Assembly (NCBI GenBank): GCA_020631735.1
Contig: CM036223.1
Location: 4,688,191 to 4,752,190, forward strand
From: Saccharum officinarum
Taxonomy: Eukaryota > Streptophyta > Magnoliopsida > Poales > Poaceae
Reading direction: 5' to 3'
DNA length: 64,000 bases
Of the stretch, positions 43,470-54,522 are shown piece after piece. Made by a program: the position numbers and the translations under genes. Within the stretch, counting starts at the first letter, position 1, and every line of letters starts with the position of its first letter. The notes beneath the pieces were generated by a model, which saw only the letters and a program-made list of their open reading frames with translations, was not told the DNA's origin and did no database searches.

Positions 43470-46069
43470 TGTAACACCCCAAGTGTTTGCCACTAGTTAA
43501 GCAGTGGGTTTGAGCTCAAACATGATAGATTAAGTGGAGATGACGATGTCAAGGTCAACCTATGGAGATGAGCCTAACCTAAACTTGGATGTTGCACCAT
43601 TGCTTTACATATAGGCCATTTTCAAGATATATGCTTGGGTGGTGTTATTGCAATATCTTCATGTGTCTCACCATAGTATCTATCTATATTGGTCACTCAA
43701 AAAGTGTCATGACGTTTGGAATCAAAAAGTCACATGAAATGATAAGTTATGTCCTTATTGGAATGACTTTACTAAGTGCTGGAATTGCATTATTTAAGTG
43801 GATGGAAATATAGGTCATCAACCAAACCTTGCAACCTTGCCCAAATGATTCTAGATGGACTCTATAACAAAAGTCGTGAAAGGTTCATGTTGAGCAAATG
43901 CCAAGAAAATGCCTTAATTGGCCTAAAACCTTAGTTTAGGCTTTATCGACTTACTACTTTGATAAAAAGTAAAAGTTTGACTTCTGTACTAGTTATGAGG
44001 TTTGACCTTAAAGAAAAGTTGTGGTTATTCTTATGTAGAACAAACTTTGTTTAATGGTCAAGAGCTAGTTTGGCCTCTAACCTAGTCAAATAGTGCTCAC
44101 AAGATTCAATGCAGTGCTGTCTTGGAGCCCAGAAATTTGGCCAAGTCCTGAGTGAGTTTCAGTTTCGGGTACCCTACTTTGGAGCTATGTAGTTTCCTAA
44201 CCAAGCCAATCTGGTTGATGATTCTTTAATAAGAGTTATAGTTTAGTTTGAGTACAACAAACTTTGTTTTTGGAGCATACCATGATTCAGCTCGGAAGGA
44301 AGTGAAACTGAGGCTTGAAGATTGAATCTGCAGCTGTTTTCAGACTTGGAAATAACTAAGGCCGAGATTAGTAACAACTTGATTGGCATGCCGCGTTCTC
44401 ATGTTTTTGTTATACAACTTGATTTGACCCAAAAATAGAAGTTGGATATTATCTATTGGAGAAGAACATACAAAAAGTTGGAATTCGTTTGACCAAGTTT
44501 GGCCTTCCAAGGCTAGCGAAAACCGAGCAAAGCTTAATCACCATTAAGCCGGTGACAGTGTAAAATTTGGAGTTGATTATCTCCTAATCTAGAGCCCTAA
44601 TGGCCGAGCACCCTTAACCAAAATTGTAGAGCGTCTTGTGGGCTGCAACTTTGCTTTTGGGACCGTGATCCAATTTGGCCTGTAGCCGGCCCAAAACTGC
44701 ACCCCACGCCGGCCACTTCGGTGAACGCCACGTGCTCGACATTGTGTCACCGTGGCGACCATGCAGGAGTAGCACGCGCCGCGCCTCTTAGCCATGACGG
44801 CCACCTCCCCTGCACCCTTGCGTCGATAAGGAGCACCTGAGCATCCTCGTTCACTCTTTGCTCCCTCTAGCGCTCGCCCACGCTCTTCCCCGCAGCGACG
44901 TCGCGCGCGGCCGCGTCCACCATGGCCACCCACCGCGACCTCGAGAGCGCACGTGGCCAGGCCACTATGACCCGCCTCAGGCCGAGTAGAGCAGCCCCAC
45001 GGGCACGCCTTGACGTGTCCAACCGCCACGCCCCTTCCCCGCCGCCGACGAGCCCCATGCCGGTCGGAAATCGTGACCCCGACGTTCTCCTCTGCTGCCT
45101 CCGTGGCCGGCTGACCTCGGACTGCCGCGGAGCAAGACGAGGGCACCAGCGGGTGCGCAAGAGGCCCCTGGTGCTCCACCGCCATTTCCCGGCTGCCGGC
45201 GTGGTAATTTTTGTGCCATGCTACTCATATGATGTTTGGTGTGTGGTAAAAATTTCATGAATTTTGGTTGTAGTATGAATGAGTTATTGATTCATCTTGC
45301 TCTCACATGAATTCTTGCAATATCAATTTGTCTTTTTCATAGAGGTTGCTATTCATGTGCAAATGGCTTGAAATTTGGACAGTAGACTATTGGGGGTATA
45401 TGAGAGCCACTGTAATTTTGGTAGAATTTATTGTGCACTTTTGATATGTGTTCATAATTCCACCTAATTATCTAGATAAATTAAGAAATGTATTAAAATA
45501 ATTTATTTAGGAATGGACACTATGTTTTCTGGTGTTCATTAGTCATGTGTGACATGTTGGTAAAGTTGGTCTTGTCCAATTATATGTTTGCAACATAAGT
45601 TAATAATTATTTCTTGCAAACGAGGTTTCTGGACAAATCTGGGAACTTAGCAAAGTTCTTCATGATAATCTGCTTTGTTGTAAAACTTGTTTATACAAAA
45701 GTTGTAGATAATTTATGTATCTAGCTGCTGTTAAAATGTGGTGGCATTTAGCCATGTGGTTTAGGAGTTATAGCTGTTTAAAGTTAGGGTACAGAATTGC
45801 TTGCTCTCTGTTTGTCTGGAACAGATTCTAGAACTTTGTAATTTTGACTTATTTAACTTATGAATCATGCTGTGATTATATTATATGAAATGTAGATAAT
45901 TTTATAAGCTTTCCAGAATGTCTTCTTGCAAGTCATTTGGATTTATAAAACTCCAGCTTTGATTTATTTATGAAGGTACTATTTGCTAGTCCAGAAATTG
46001 GCATATTCCAGTTATCGTTGTTGCTTCACCTTGAGTTGCTTTGCATGTTGCTAAGTGTGATTCATGTCC
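43470..46069. repeat. Partial long LTR of another retroelement
   Basis: It starts abruptly with TGTAACACCCCAAGTG inside the antisense ORF and runs 2.6 kb without credible genes to the next insertion at 46070. The TGT(A/C)ACACCC start resembles the right-hand neighbour, suggesting a related large-LTR family, probably also minus-oriented. A GC-rich block (44690-45200) yields overlapping ORFs without domains. The other end and any internal region are not visible and may be in the second N gap. Confidence 0.55.
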
Positions 46070-49000
46070 TGTCACACCCGGTTTTAAGGACAAAACCAGA
46101 CATACACCATATGTGAAATAAAGAAGACAAATCTCACATATAGCCACAGATAAGTGTAATATCAAAAGACAAATGCTTAATATACATTACACAATAGTAT
46201 AAAATATACCTTAATGAGCAACACAGCGGAAAGACAACTCCGAACACCGGGTGTAGACCTCACTCCAGGATCAAACTAACTGGTTGATCACAAGCCTAAC
46301 AATTCCAGAATCTAACAATCTGGTACCCTTCCTGAGATGTGGGGAAATAGCAAGAGTGAGTCCATGTCGAACTCAACAAATATAACATAGGGTTCATGAG
46401 GCTCAAAAAGTTTGACACGGGTTTACTGCAATAGCTTTTAGTGAGTCATCTCTTTAACAATTGAGTAGCAACAAGTTTACCAAAATCCCAAATAACCTCA
46501 TGATCATGTAAACGAGAATAATGTATAGCAAGAAACAATAATCATTAGTGAGCATCAATATCATCAGTATTATCATTATCATCAGTGTTCATCATTTATT
46601 CTGTAAGGGTCCAAGGCCACTCGTGACCGTGAGCACGGCTGTTATAACAGTTTTACACTCTGCAGAGGTTGTACACTTTCACTGTGAGTCGTGATTACCC
46701 ATATGCCCGAGGCGGCCAATCCCCAAAACACTCCCAAGGTGAGCAGGCAGGGTTCACTATGAAGCCTTTCAAAGGTTCGTCTAACAAGTTAGGGCCGCTA
46801 GGTTTCCGGAGTCAGTCCGTGTGATACACCACGCAGGGATCCACAGTCTGCTCTACCCCATTTGCGCCACAAGGGTAACCTCTAACAAGCTAGAAAAAGT
46901 CCTCATACTGAGCTAAAGCCAGAGCCATATAGCCCTCACAGTTGTACTGTAAGTCCCGGATGTTCGCTTACAGATAAGTCCTTATGGAGAGAAACTAGAG
47001 CACCATAAAAACCACAAAATATGCTCTAGCCCTCTTGAGCCATATTGCTTTAAAGCATCATTTAAACGTTTATTGCATATACCATTAGTCAAGTTACAGA
47101 TCATGATTATTCAAAAAGAGCACTAGCATCACTACCCAATGCAATGTCCCATAGGTGTCAAGGTACAAGATACAAAAACTAGGGTATCCTTAATGGTAAC
47201 AAGGTAGACACATGCACATGAATTAAGTATATTAAAGGTGAATAGGAAACAAGGATAATCCCATGCTATACTTGCCTTAAACACCGATCCTTCGGTAAGC
47301 TTTAATCTTCAACGTTCTTCTTCTTCTTCTTGATAACCTCGTATATCTCACCGACTGGACTTGATCAATAAATCACCACACACATATCCATACAATCATA
47401 CACGAAGCAAACAATAGATCTAAATTAGAACAGTACACCAATCATACAAAAATAAATAAAAGAGTTTGAAACACGATTCTACGCATCACTACGAACACAC
47501 AGACGCGAAAACACACTAATCAGAGCTACGGTTGAAAAGATACATCTACCGAAAAATTTGCTCATAGAAGAAAATATAAAACTATTAGCTTCATGAGTTT
47601 TAATTATATAATAACATATATAAGATATTTTATAAATACTATATATGGAATTAAGTCAAATTTAGATTCAAATTATGAAACTAAAGTAAAACAAATCATA
47701 TTTTATTTACAAAACCCAGTTGCATAATTATTAATCAAGATATGATTTAAACAATAAAATTTCAGAATTAATAATATGGTAAACACTGTCACTAACGTGT
47801 AGATCTCGTTGCTATGAATCTAACGCAACTCGAATGAACTAAAACGGATCTAAAACGTAGAAGATATGATTTAAACAAGATTTACTTTATTAAAGTAATA
47901 GATTAAATCTCACATCGGAACTTAAAAATAGAAAACCTAACCAACAGTAACACTAACAGTATAACAAGTTTGTAAAACTCTTCTACACGTTACTACGATC
48001 ACATAGACATAAAGATCACGAAATTTGGATTTAAAACGTAAAAGTTATGAGTTTTCTAAGATTTCCTATAGATAAATAACTACTTTAATATAAACTCGAA
48101 AATAAATTATCTCAAACCTACTGTACAGTTCTATAATCATGTAGAGCTCTCAAATACGAATCTAACGCAATTTGAATGGATCAAATCGGAGTTAAAACGA
48201 AAATTCTACAACTAAAACAATCTGAATGGCAAAACTGTAAATATCAGAAAACGTATTTTTCTTTTTCCGAAACGAATTACGTTTTCAACTAATCAAAGCG
48301 TATTCCACCGTTTTACGTTTTGGACCGCGGGTTTCAAACTCAGAAACCTCAGGGGCTCTTTTACAAAAATACACGCGAATCGGTATCGTCTAATGTGATC
48401 CGTCCGATTCAAAATGAACGGACGAGATTGAATCGGGGAGAGAGAAAAAGAGAAAGCCGGCGGCCACAGTGAATCCGGCGGCGGCGCCATGGCCGGTTGA
48501 AGCCGAGCTCGCCGGAGCTTGCAAAGAAGACCATCCCGAGCACCAAACGCCGAACCGAAAGCACCAAAAGAAAGAGCACATCACCGCGACCTTACCCCGC
48601 GCGAAAACGAGACCGAGGAGCAACCGGAGGGCGGCGGCTAGCTCGGCAAGGCGGTGGTGGAGGCGGAGCTCGTGGCGAGCCAACCCTAGGCGGTCTTGGC
48701 TGCGGAAAAAGGTGGGATGAGGAGCGGGGAGGGCCGAGGGCTCCGTTTTATAGCTCCCAAGCATCACCGGTTATGGAAAGGAGGGAGATTCGAAGATCGA
48801 ATCGGATCGGTTGAGGAAAGGAAAGAAGAATCCCGCCGGCGTCGGGAGGAAGAAGAAAGGAAAGTGGAAGACAGCCACTGACAAGCGGGTCCCACATGTC
48901 GGTGACACCAGGCGAACGCGGGCCGCGCGTGCGGGAATCAAGCTGGCGGGCCGCTGGCCGGCTCGGCCCAAGGGACGCGACGCGCGCGGGGAGAAGGAGG

Positions 49001-49316
49001 GGACTGGGCCGCGGCTTAGCAGGCCGAGCTCAGCTGAGGGAGAAAAACGGCCCGGTAGAAAAATCCTTTTCTTTTTCTTTTCCAATTTTTCAAATCCATT
49101 TTTCAAATGATTTTCAAATCAAATTTGAATTTGATTTAAACCACTCAATACAAAACTCCAAATGCAGCAGCATGAATGCTCAATCATGTTTCTACCCTTA
49201 TATTTGATTTTAAATTTATAAAAATTATTCTTATTCTATATTTGAATGCTTCACAAAAATTTATAAAAATCATATTTCTCCTATTTTTCTTCTTTTCAAA
49301 ATTTTAGGTGGTAACA
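46070..49316 (-). repeat. 3' LTR (left copy), 3.25 kb
   Basis: Plus-strand edges TGTCACACCC and GGTGGTAACA, so on the minus strand TGTTACCACC...GGGTGTGACA. A purine tract (minus AAGGGGGTAGAA, plus 49321-49333) adjoins it. GC-rich sequence at 48420-49050 gives overlapping ORFs without domains, probably promoter and leader. Confidence 0.85.
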
Positions 49317-49471
49317 ATTCTACCCCCTTAAGATGAATCTCGTCCCGAGATTCGGAAGATGATGATAAAAGAGATAATGACACTTTGTCTTTATTCGATC
49401 CTCATTTTACCAATTACATCTTTCGTTGAGAGTCATGAGGCAGTTTCTCAAATCCTAACTGACTAATCTAC

Positions 49472-50257
49472 CTAAACATAATCATCTCTCCTATTGAGCT
49501 CCTCCAAAGTTGTTTGTTCCTCTGCTATGACTTCCGTAAACTCATGGTCCACTTTGCTATCCTTGGTGTACCTATCTTCTAATTGATCATTCTCGTCTCC
49601 CTCAGGTAAAAATCGACCACCTTGATACTCAATTATTTTCCCTGACGGTGTTGTTAAGAGCATTGTGCACCGAGTACCATGAATCACTCCTTTGTGTGCA
49701 CAGAGCCATCCATTACCAAGAACCACGCTAATTTTAAGTGACTCCAACACAATGAGTGTCGCGGTGAATTTTTCCTTGTTTATGACAAGACTGACATTCG
49801 GGCATAACTGATCTGCCTGCATTTCTCCCACTGGGGTTTGAACTAGCAAAGGCCTCCTCATTGGACACTTCACCATCTTGCACGTCTCTACCATGTTGGC
49901 GGAAATGAAAGAATGCGAAGCACTAGGGTCAAATAAAGCAAAAACTTGTACTGAGCTTACTTGAATATAACCTCCCACTACTTTGGTAACTCCATGAATT
50001 TTATCCATATCCACATTGCTCAGTCTTCCATTGACATAGTTTTGATGCGCTTTGCTTCCTTGAGCAGGCTTCTTATGGGCTTTCCTTTTTCGCTTTCGTT
50101 GTTGTGGATTCTGACTTAGTTCACTCCCAACTTGCTCTTCAACATTGTTGTTTTGATAGTGCTCGGCTTCATCATACCCATAACATCCTTCAATGGCAGA
50201 AACATCAACCTTTTCCCACATATTAGTGTGAAACGTCATATAGGGCTCCTGAGTCAT
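49472..50257 (-). CDS. ORF2: protease-like protein with DPS in place of DSG
   Basis: The 261-codon ORF starts with ATG at 50257. Residues 53-68 are strongly basic (RKRKRKAHKK), then HQNYVNGRLSNVDMDKIHG, which parallels NYIHGRLKHVDISTISG in ORF1. The retropepsin-like core has ALFDPSASHSFIS around residue 110 and VVLGNGWL in place of an ILGxDWL-type motif. The catalytic Asp remains, but the following Ser/Thr-Gly is Pro-Ser. There is no zinc knuckle. It looks like a duplicate of the C-terminal half of ORF1. Function is unknown; the usual role would be cleavage of Gag, but the altered triad makes activity doubtful. Confidence 0.75.
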   Translation of the reverse strand: MTQEPYMTFHTNMWEKVDVSAIEGCYGYDEAEHYQNNNVEEQVGSELSQNPQQRKRKRKAHKKPAQGSKAHQNYVNGRLSNVDMDKIHGVTKVVGGYIQVSSVQVFALFDPSASHSFISANMVETCKMVKCPMRRPLLVQTPVGEMQADQLCPNVSLVINKEKFTATLIVLESLKISVVLGNGWLCAHKGVIHGTRCTMLLTTPSGKIIEYQGGRFLPEGDENDQLEDRYTKDSKVDHEFTEVIAEEQTTLEELNRRDDYV

Positions 50258-51350
50258 GAGACACTACACTTCCTGTCATCAAGTGACCAACATCAGCAAC
50301 ACGAGCAAGTATAGATGATCATAATCATGAACTATCCAAAAGGACAACTCTTGTCTCCATGGATCCAAAATTATCAACCTTGTTCACAGAACATTTTTGC
50401 TCAAGAGTGGCAACTCAATCATGGAGACTAACCAATACTTCCAACTAAAGAGTTCAATCTTAATAATCCTTCTTTACATTGGCTATCCCCCTTAAAATAA
50501 GAGACACCAAATAAGGTAACTTTGAACCTTTTTCTTCTAGATGAGCTACTTAGCATAAAAGTATTCTAACATCCCAATAATACTCTTGTGCATGGGTAAG
50601 AACAAGAAATCTGAAATTTCGCACGAGCAGAAAATCAGCAGTGCAGTAAAACAGCTGTAACTCTCATTCTGTTAATCCAATGAAGCTGTATTTTACACCG
50701 ATGAAAAGCTTATAAAATTCTCTGCAACTTACTTATAGAACACACTTCCAGATTCTGCAGCTAACTTGACCGAAAACAACACATAACAGATTCTGTTCCA
50801 GGTTTCAGACAGCACAGTTGCATCGTCTTGTGATTTTTGTATCTCCCAATCCAAAATATCTATGAGGGTAGTTCTTGCATTTAGAGAGAGATGTTGAAGT
50901 CCACTCTTGTCCAGAATTCTCTCATGATTTTTGGTCTTTCAAGAACAGATATATAAGTTGATAAAGACAGGCTGCTCCGAAAAACAAGATATAGAAAGCA
51001 GGAGATAACCAAAACCCAGCTATTTATTTCATTAATCCTTATACCTTATACATATAAACTAAATGAAATCATGGTCAAAACCCACGAGATCATTCCACTC
51101 ATTACAAAATTCCAACTCAAGCATAAACATAAGCACAAAGCAACTAAACACTTAAAAATTCATAAGCCACACATTAAGACGACTCAACTTGGCTACTAAC
51201 GGTTTTATTATACGGGACATAACTCCTATTCCTTAAACATGGTGTGATTGTAGCAGTATCCAGAGTAGATAACGTCTCTTACATTCCTTATTGCTTTATA
51301 TGGACATCTGAATCTCTGCATCTCTCTTTACCATTCTTATAACTCATACC
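50258..51350. other. Spacer between the two protease-like ORFs
   Basis: About 1.1 kb of AT-rich sequence with no ORF of note on either strand. Phrases such as AACAGCTGTAACTCTCATTC resemble LTR or leader sequence of similar elements. The spacer separates the ORFs too far for one polyprotein. Confidence 0.55.
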
Positions 51351-52571
51351 TTAAGATGGGTCAACCTGGCATCCCTCAGGTATAGATTTAATACCCTCAT
51401 ACTTAATCCTTTCTCCTGAAAGTGTAGTTAGAAACACTGAACATTGGGCATACTCAATCACTCCTTTACAAGTAGATAACCAGTCTATTCCAAGGATAAC
51501 ATCAATGTCCATTAATTCCAAAACAATGAGGTTTACCTTAAAATTTACCCCCTTTATGTCAAGACTAACTTTTGGGCATACACGGTCTGCCTTTATTTCA
51601 CCTCTTGGAGTTTCAACCATAACTGTTTTCCCCCTTGGAAGCATAAGTATGTTATGATCTTTTGCATATTGTCTAGATATGAACGAATGTGAGGCACTAG
51701 GGTCAAACAAAACCTTGGCATTTCCTGAACTTACTGGAATTGATCCAAACATGACCTCCTTAGCTCCGGAAATGGTGGAAATATCCACATGTTTCAACCT
51801 TCCATGGATATAATTTCTCTTTAATTTATTTCCCTGCACATGCTCCTTTTGGACATCCTGTCCTGGGTCTTGCTGTTGTTGATTCTTCTGTGGGCAAGAT
51901 TTGACATAATGTCCTTCCTGCTGGCAATGATAACACTTTCTCTTAGCTGGATCTTTTGTGATGTCATACTCCAAGGAACTGTTGTTTGGTATGTTGCTAT
52001 CTTGCTGGCCATAAAAGTTCACCTTCGTCCCTTTGGCTTGTTTCCTAGCTTGTTTGGCCTTTCGGGGTTGATACTCCTTATAGGTAATTGTCCATCCATC
52101 TATGATTACTTCATGGGGAGTAGTTTTAGCGAGAGGGGCTTCTAACTCTTCAGGGTTTGAATTTGTTTGACAGGGGATCAGGGCTGCATGTGACAATGTA
52201 GTAGAACTCGCTTGCTCATTGCTTTCCACTAGTGGTTCTAATGAGATTGCCTTTCTCTTCTTGTCCATGTTGATCTCAAAATTTGGATCCACCTTGATTT
52301 TCCCCTTATTAGACTCGTTTCGAAGACAGGGAAAACCATAATGCTTACAGCAGTGACATTGTTCCTGCTCTCCCAATGCCTTATTATCAACATCTTTATT
52401 GAATTTCATATTCTTCCAAGCTTCTGCTACTTGTATCTTCTCTGACCCCTTGGATATGTTGGCTTGACCTTGAGATAAGCATCGTTGAGAATTCCCATGT
52501 TGAGCCATTTCTTCTAGTAATTGGTTTTGCATCGCTAATGGTTTCTTGTCAAAAGTGAGCAAGAGCGACAC
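51351..52571 (-). CDS. ORF1: zinc-knuckle and protease-like Gag protein
   Basis: The 406-codon ORF starts with ATG at 52571, about 240 bases after the primer site. Residues 72-82 are a cysteine cluster (CHCCKHYGFPC). A basic region (KKRK near 104) and a Lys/Arg-rich stretch (170-183) follow. Residues 213-226 are a perfect CCHC zinc knuckle (CYHCQQEGHYVKSC). The retropepsin-like domain has VLFDPSASHSFIS at 287-299 and VILGIDWL near 348-355. No Retrotrans_gag capsid core is recognisable upstream. The protein likely binds element RNA; the protease triad is D-P-S rather than D-S/T-G. Confidence 0.8.
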   Translation of the reverse strand: MSLLLTFDKKPLAMQNQLLEEMAQHGNSQRCLSQGQANISKGSEKIQVAEAWKNMKFNKDVDNKALGEQEQCHCCKHYGFPCLRNESNKGKIKVDPNFEINMDKKRKAISLEPLVESNEQASSTTLSHAALIPCQTNSNPEELEAPLAKTTPHEVIIDGWTITYKEYQPRKAKQARKQAKGTKVNFYGQQDSNIPNNSSLEYDITKDPAKRKCYHCQQEGHYVKSCPQKNQQQQDPGQDVQKEHVQGNKLKRNYIHGRLKHVDISTISGAKEVMFGSIPVSSGNAKVLFDPSASHSFISRQYAKDHNILMLPRGKTVMVETPRGEIKADRVCPKVSLDIKGVNFKVNLIVLELMDIDVILGIDWLSTCKGVIEYAQCSVFLTTLSGERIKYEGIKSIPEGCQVDPS

Positions 52572-52813
52572 AATTCAGTCCTCTTAACCTCTGAAATCCA
52601 CAGTCTTCTCGTCATGAGCCGTCTAATAGACAAGGAGAAAAGATTCAAAATAGAGACAAGGTTTTTATAACAGAACGGGGATAGAATTAAGCATAACTTT
52701 GAGAAAATAACAAAGTTAAAGAGAAACAAGAAATAGGCAACAATGAGAACATGCTAACCGTCCAGTTCTAACTAGGCTTGCGTCCTACAGTCAGCATTGC
52801 TCCGATACCAATC
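52572..52813 (-). other. Leader and primer-binding site of the young element
   Basis: Minus-strand GATTGGTATCGGAGCAATGC (plus 52794-52813) adjoins the LTR end and is an initiator-Met-type primer site. The rest is untranslated leader. Confidence 0.8.
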
Positions 52814-53977
52814 TGTCACACCCGGTTTTAAGGACAAAACCAGACATACACCATATGTGAAATAAAGAAGACAAATCTCACATATAGCCACAGATAAGTG
52901 TAATATCAAAAGACAAATGCTTAATATACATTACACAATAGTATAAAATATACCTTAATGAGCAACACAGCGGAAAGACAACTCCGAACACCGGGTGTAG
53001 ACCTCACTCCAGGATCAAACTAACTGGTTGATCACAAGCCTAACAATTCCAGAATCTAACAATCTGGTACCCTTCCTGAGATGTGGGGAAATAGCAAGAG
53101 TGAGTCCATGTCGAACTCAACAAATATAACATAGGGTTCATGAGGCTCAAAAAGTTTGACACGGGTTTACTGCAATAGCTTTTAGTGAGTCATCTCTTTA
53201 ACAATTGAGTAGCAACAAGTTTACCAAAATCCCAAATAACCTCATGATCATGTAAACGAGAATAATGTATAGCAAGAAACAATAATCATTAGTGAGCATC
53301 AATATCATCAGTATTATCATTATCATCAGTGTTCATCATTTATTCTGTAAGGGTCCAAGGCCACTCGTGACCGTGAGCACGGCTGTTATAACAGTTTTAC
53401 ACTCTGCAGAGGTTGTACACTTTCACTGTGAGTCGTGATTACCCATATGCCCGAGGCGGCCAATCCCCAAAACACTCCCAAGTGAGCAGGCAGGGTTCAC
53501 TATGAAGCCTTTCAAAGGTTCGTCTAACAAGTTAGGGCGCTAGGTTCCGGAGTCAGTCCGTGTGATACACCACGCAGGGATCCACAGTCTGCTCTACCCC
53601 ATTTGCGCCACAAGGGTACCTCTAACAAGCTAGAAAAAGTCCTCATACTGAGCTAAAGCCAGAGCCATATAGCCCTCACAGTTGTACTGTAAGTCCCGGA
53701 TGTTCGCTTACAGATAAGTCCTTATGGAGAGAAACTAGAGCACCATAAAACCACAAATATGCTCTAGCCCTCTGAGCCATATTGCTTTAAAGCATCATTT
53801 AAACGTTTATTGCATATACCATTAGTCAAGTTACAGATCATGATTTATTCAAAGAGCACTAGCATCACTTACCGCAATGCAATGTCCATAGGTGTCAAGG
53901 TACAAGATACAAAAACTAGGGTATCCTTAATGGTAACAAGGTAGACACATGCACATGAATTAAGTATATTAAAAGGT
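52814..53977 (-). repeat. 5' LTR (right copy), truncated by the gap
   Basis: Corresponds to 46070-47239 of the left copy. About 2.1 kb of LTR is missing. Single-base deletions and insertions accumulate in the last 500 bases before the gap. Confidence 0.9.
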
Positions 53978-54077
53978 NNNNNNNNNNNNNNNNNNNNNNN
54001 NNNNNNNNNNNNNNNNNNNNNNNNNNNNNNNNNNNNNNNNNNNNNNNNNNNNNNNNNNNNNNNNNNNNNNNNNNNNN
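53978..54077. other. Assembly gap, exactly 100 N
   Basis: Placeholder gap. LTR sequence of the young element enters on the left; Tat reverse-transcriptase sequence leaves on the right. Confidence 0.97.
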
Positions 54078-54522
54078 TTTTATCTGGTGAAAATTTTCTT
54101 AACCGTTGTTTGACTGGTTTGGAGCCTTTATTGACATCAATTCTATGCTCAACCAACTCTCTTGGGACACCTGGCATGTCCACCGACTTCCAAGCGAAGA
54201 TATCTTTGTTATCCCAAAGAAAGTTAGTGAGCGCGAGTTCCTATTTAGCTGAGAGATGAGCACTCATGGTTGCCATCTTCTTAAGATCACCAGTTCCTAG
54301 GTCAATTTTCTTCACTTTGGCTTCTTTTGGTAGTGTGAGGATGCAAGGCTTCTTAGCAGGGATATCTAGTTCTTCTAGGTTCATCTGTGCAGCAACGGTG
54401 ACAATTTCTTCTCTACCGTCAGCTGCCTGTGTTTTCGCTGCGATCTGGATTGCTTGAATGTCACAATCGAAAGCGGGGTTCAAGTCGCCCCGGAGGGAGA
54501 GTATTCCATGAGGCCCTGGCAT
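54078..54522 (-). pseudogene. Tat pol fragment: protease/RT linker and RT start
   Basis: Minus-strand MPGPHGILSLRGDLNPAFDC (54460-54522) and the following Lys-rich linker are typical of the region between protease and reverse transcriptase. MPGVPRELVEHRIDV and KPVKQRLRKFSPDK (54080-54178) are the start of RT. A stop near 54241 separates the two. The RT active site, RNase H and integrase are not in the window, hidden by the gap or deleted. Confidence 0.8.

Larger units (their letters stand above)
46070..53977 (-). mobile_element. Young non-autonomous LTR retroelement with two Gag/protease-like ORFs
   Basis: Left LTR 46070-49316 (3,247 bp), internal region 49317-52813, and the start of the right LTR 52814-53977 before the gap. 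On the minus strand the order is 5' LTR, primer site, ORF1 with zinc knuckle and protease-like domain, spacer, ORF2 with another protease-like domain, purine tract, 3' LTR. No reverse transcriptase, RNase H or integrase motif is found in the 3.5-kb interior. The first 640 or so comparable LTR bases look identical, so insertion is recent and some other element must have supplied the enzymes. It resembles TR-GAG or LARD-type non-autonomous elements. Confidence 0.85.

Noticed and set aside
44589..45260. Ala/Arg/Gly-rich ORFs on both strands as host genes
   Set aside because: They sit in a long LTR, lack domains and overlap each other on opposite strands.
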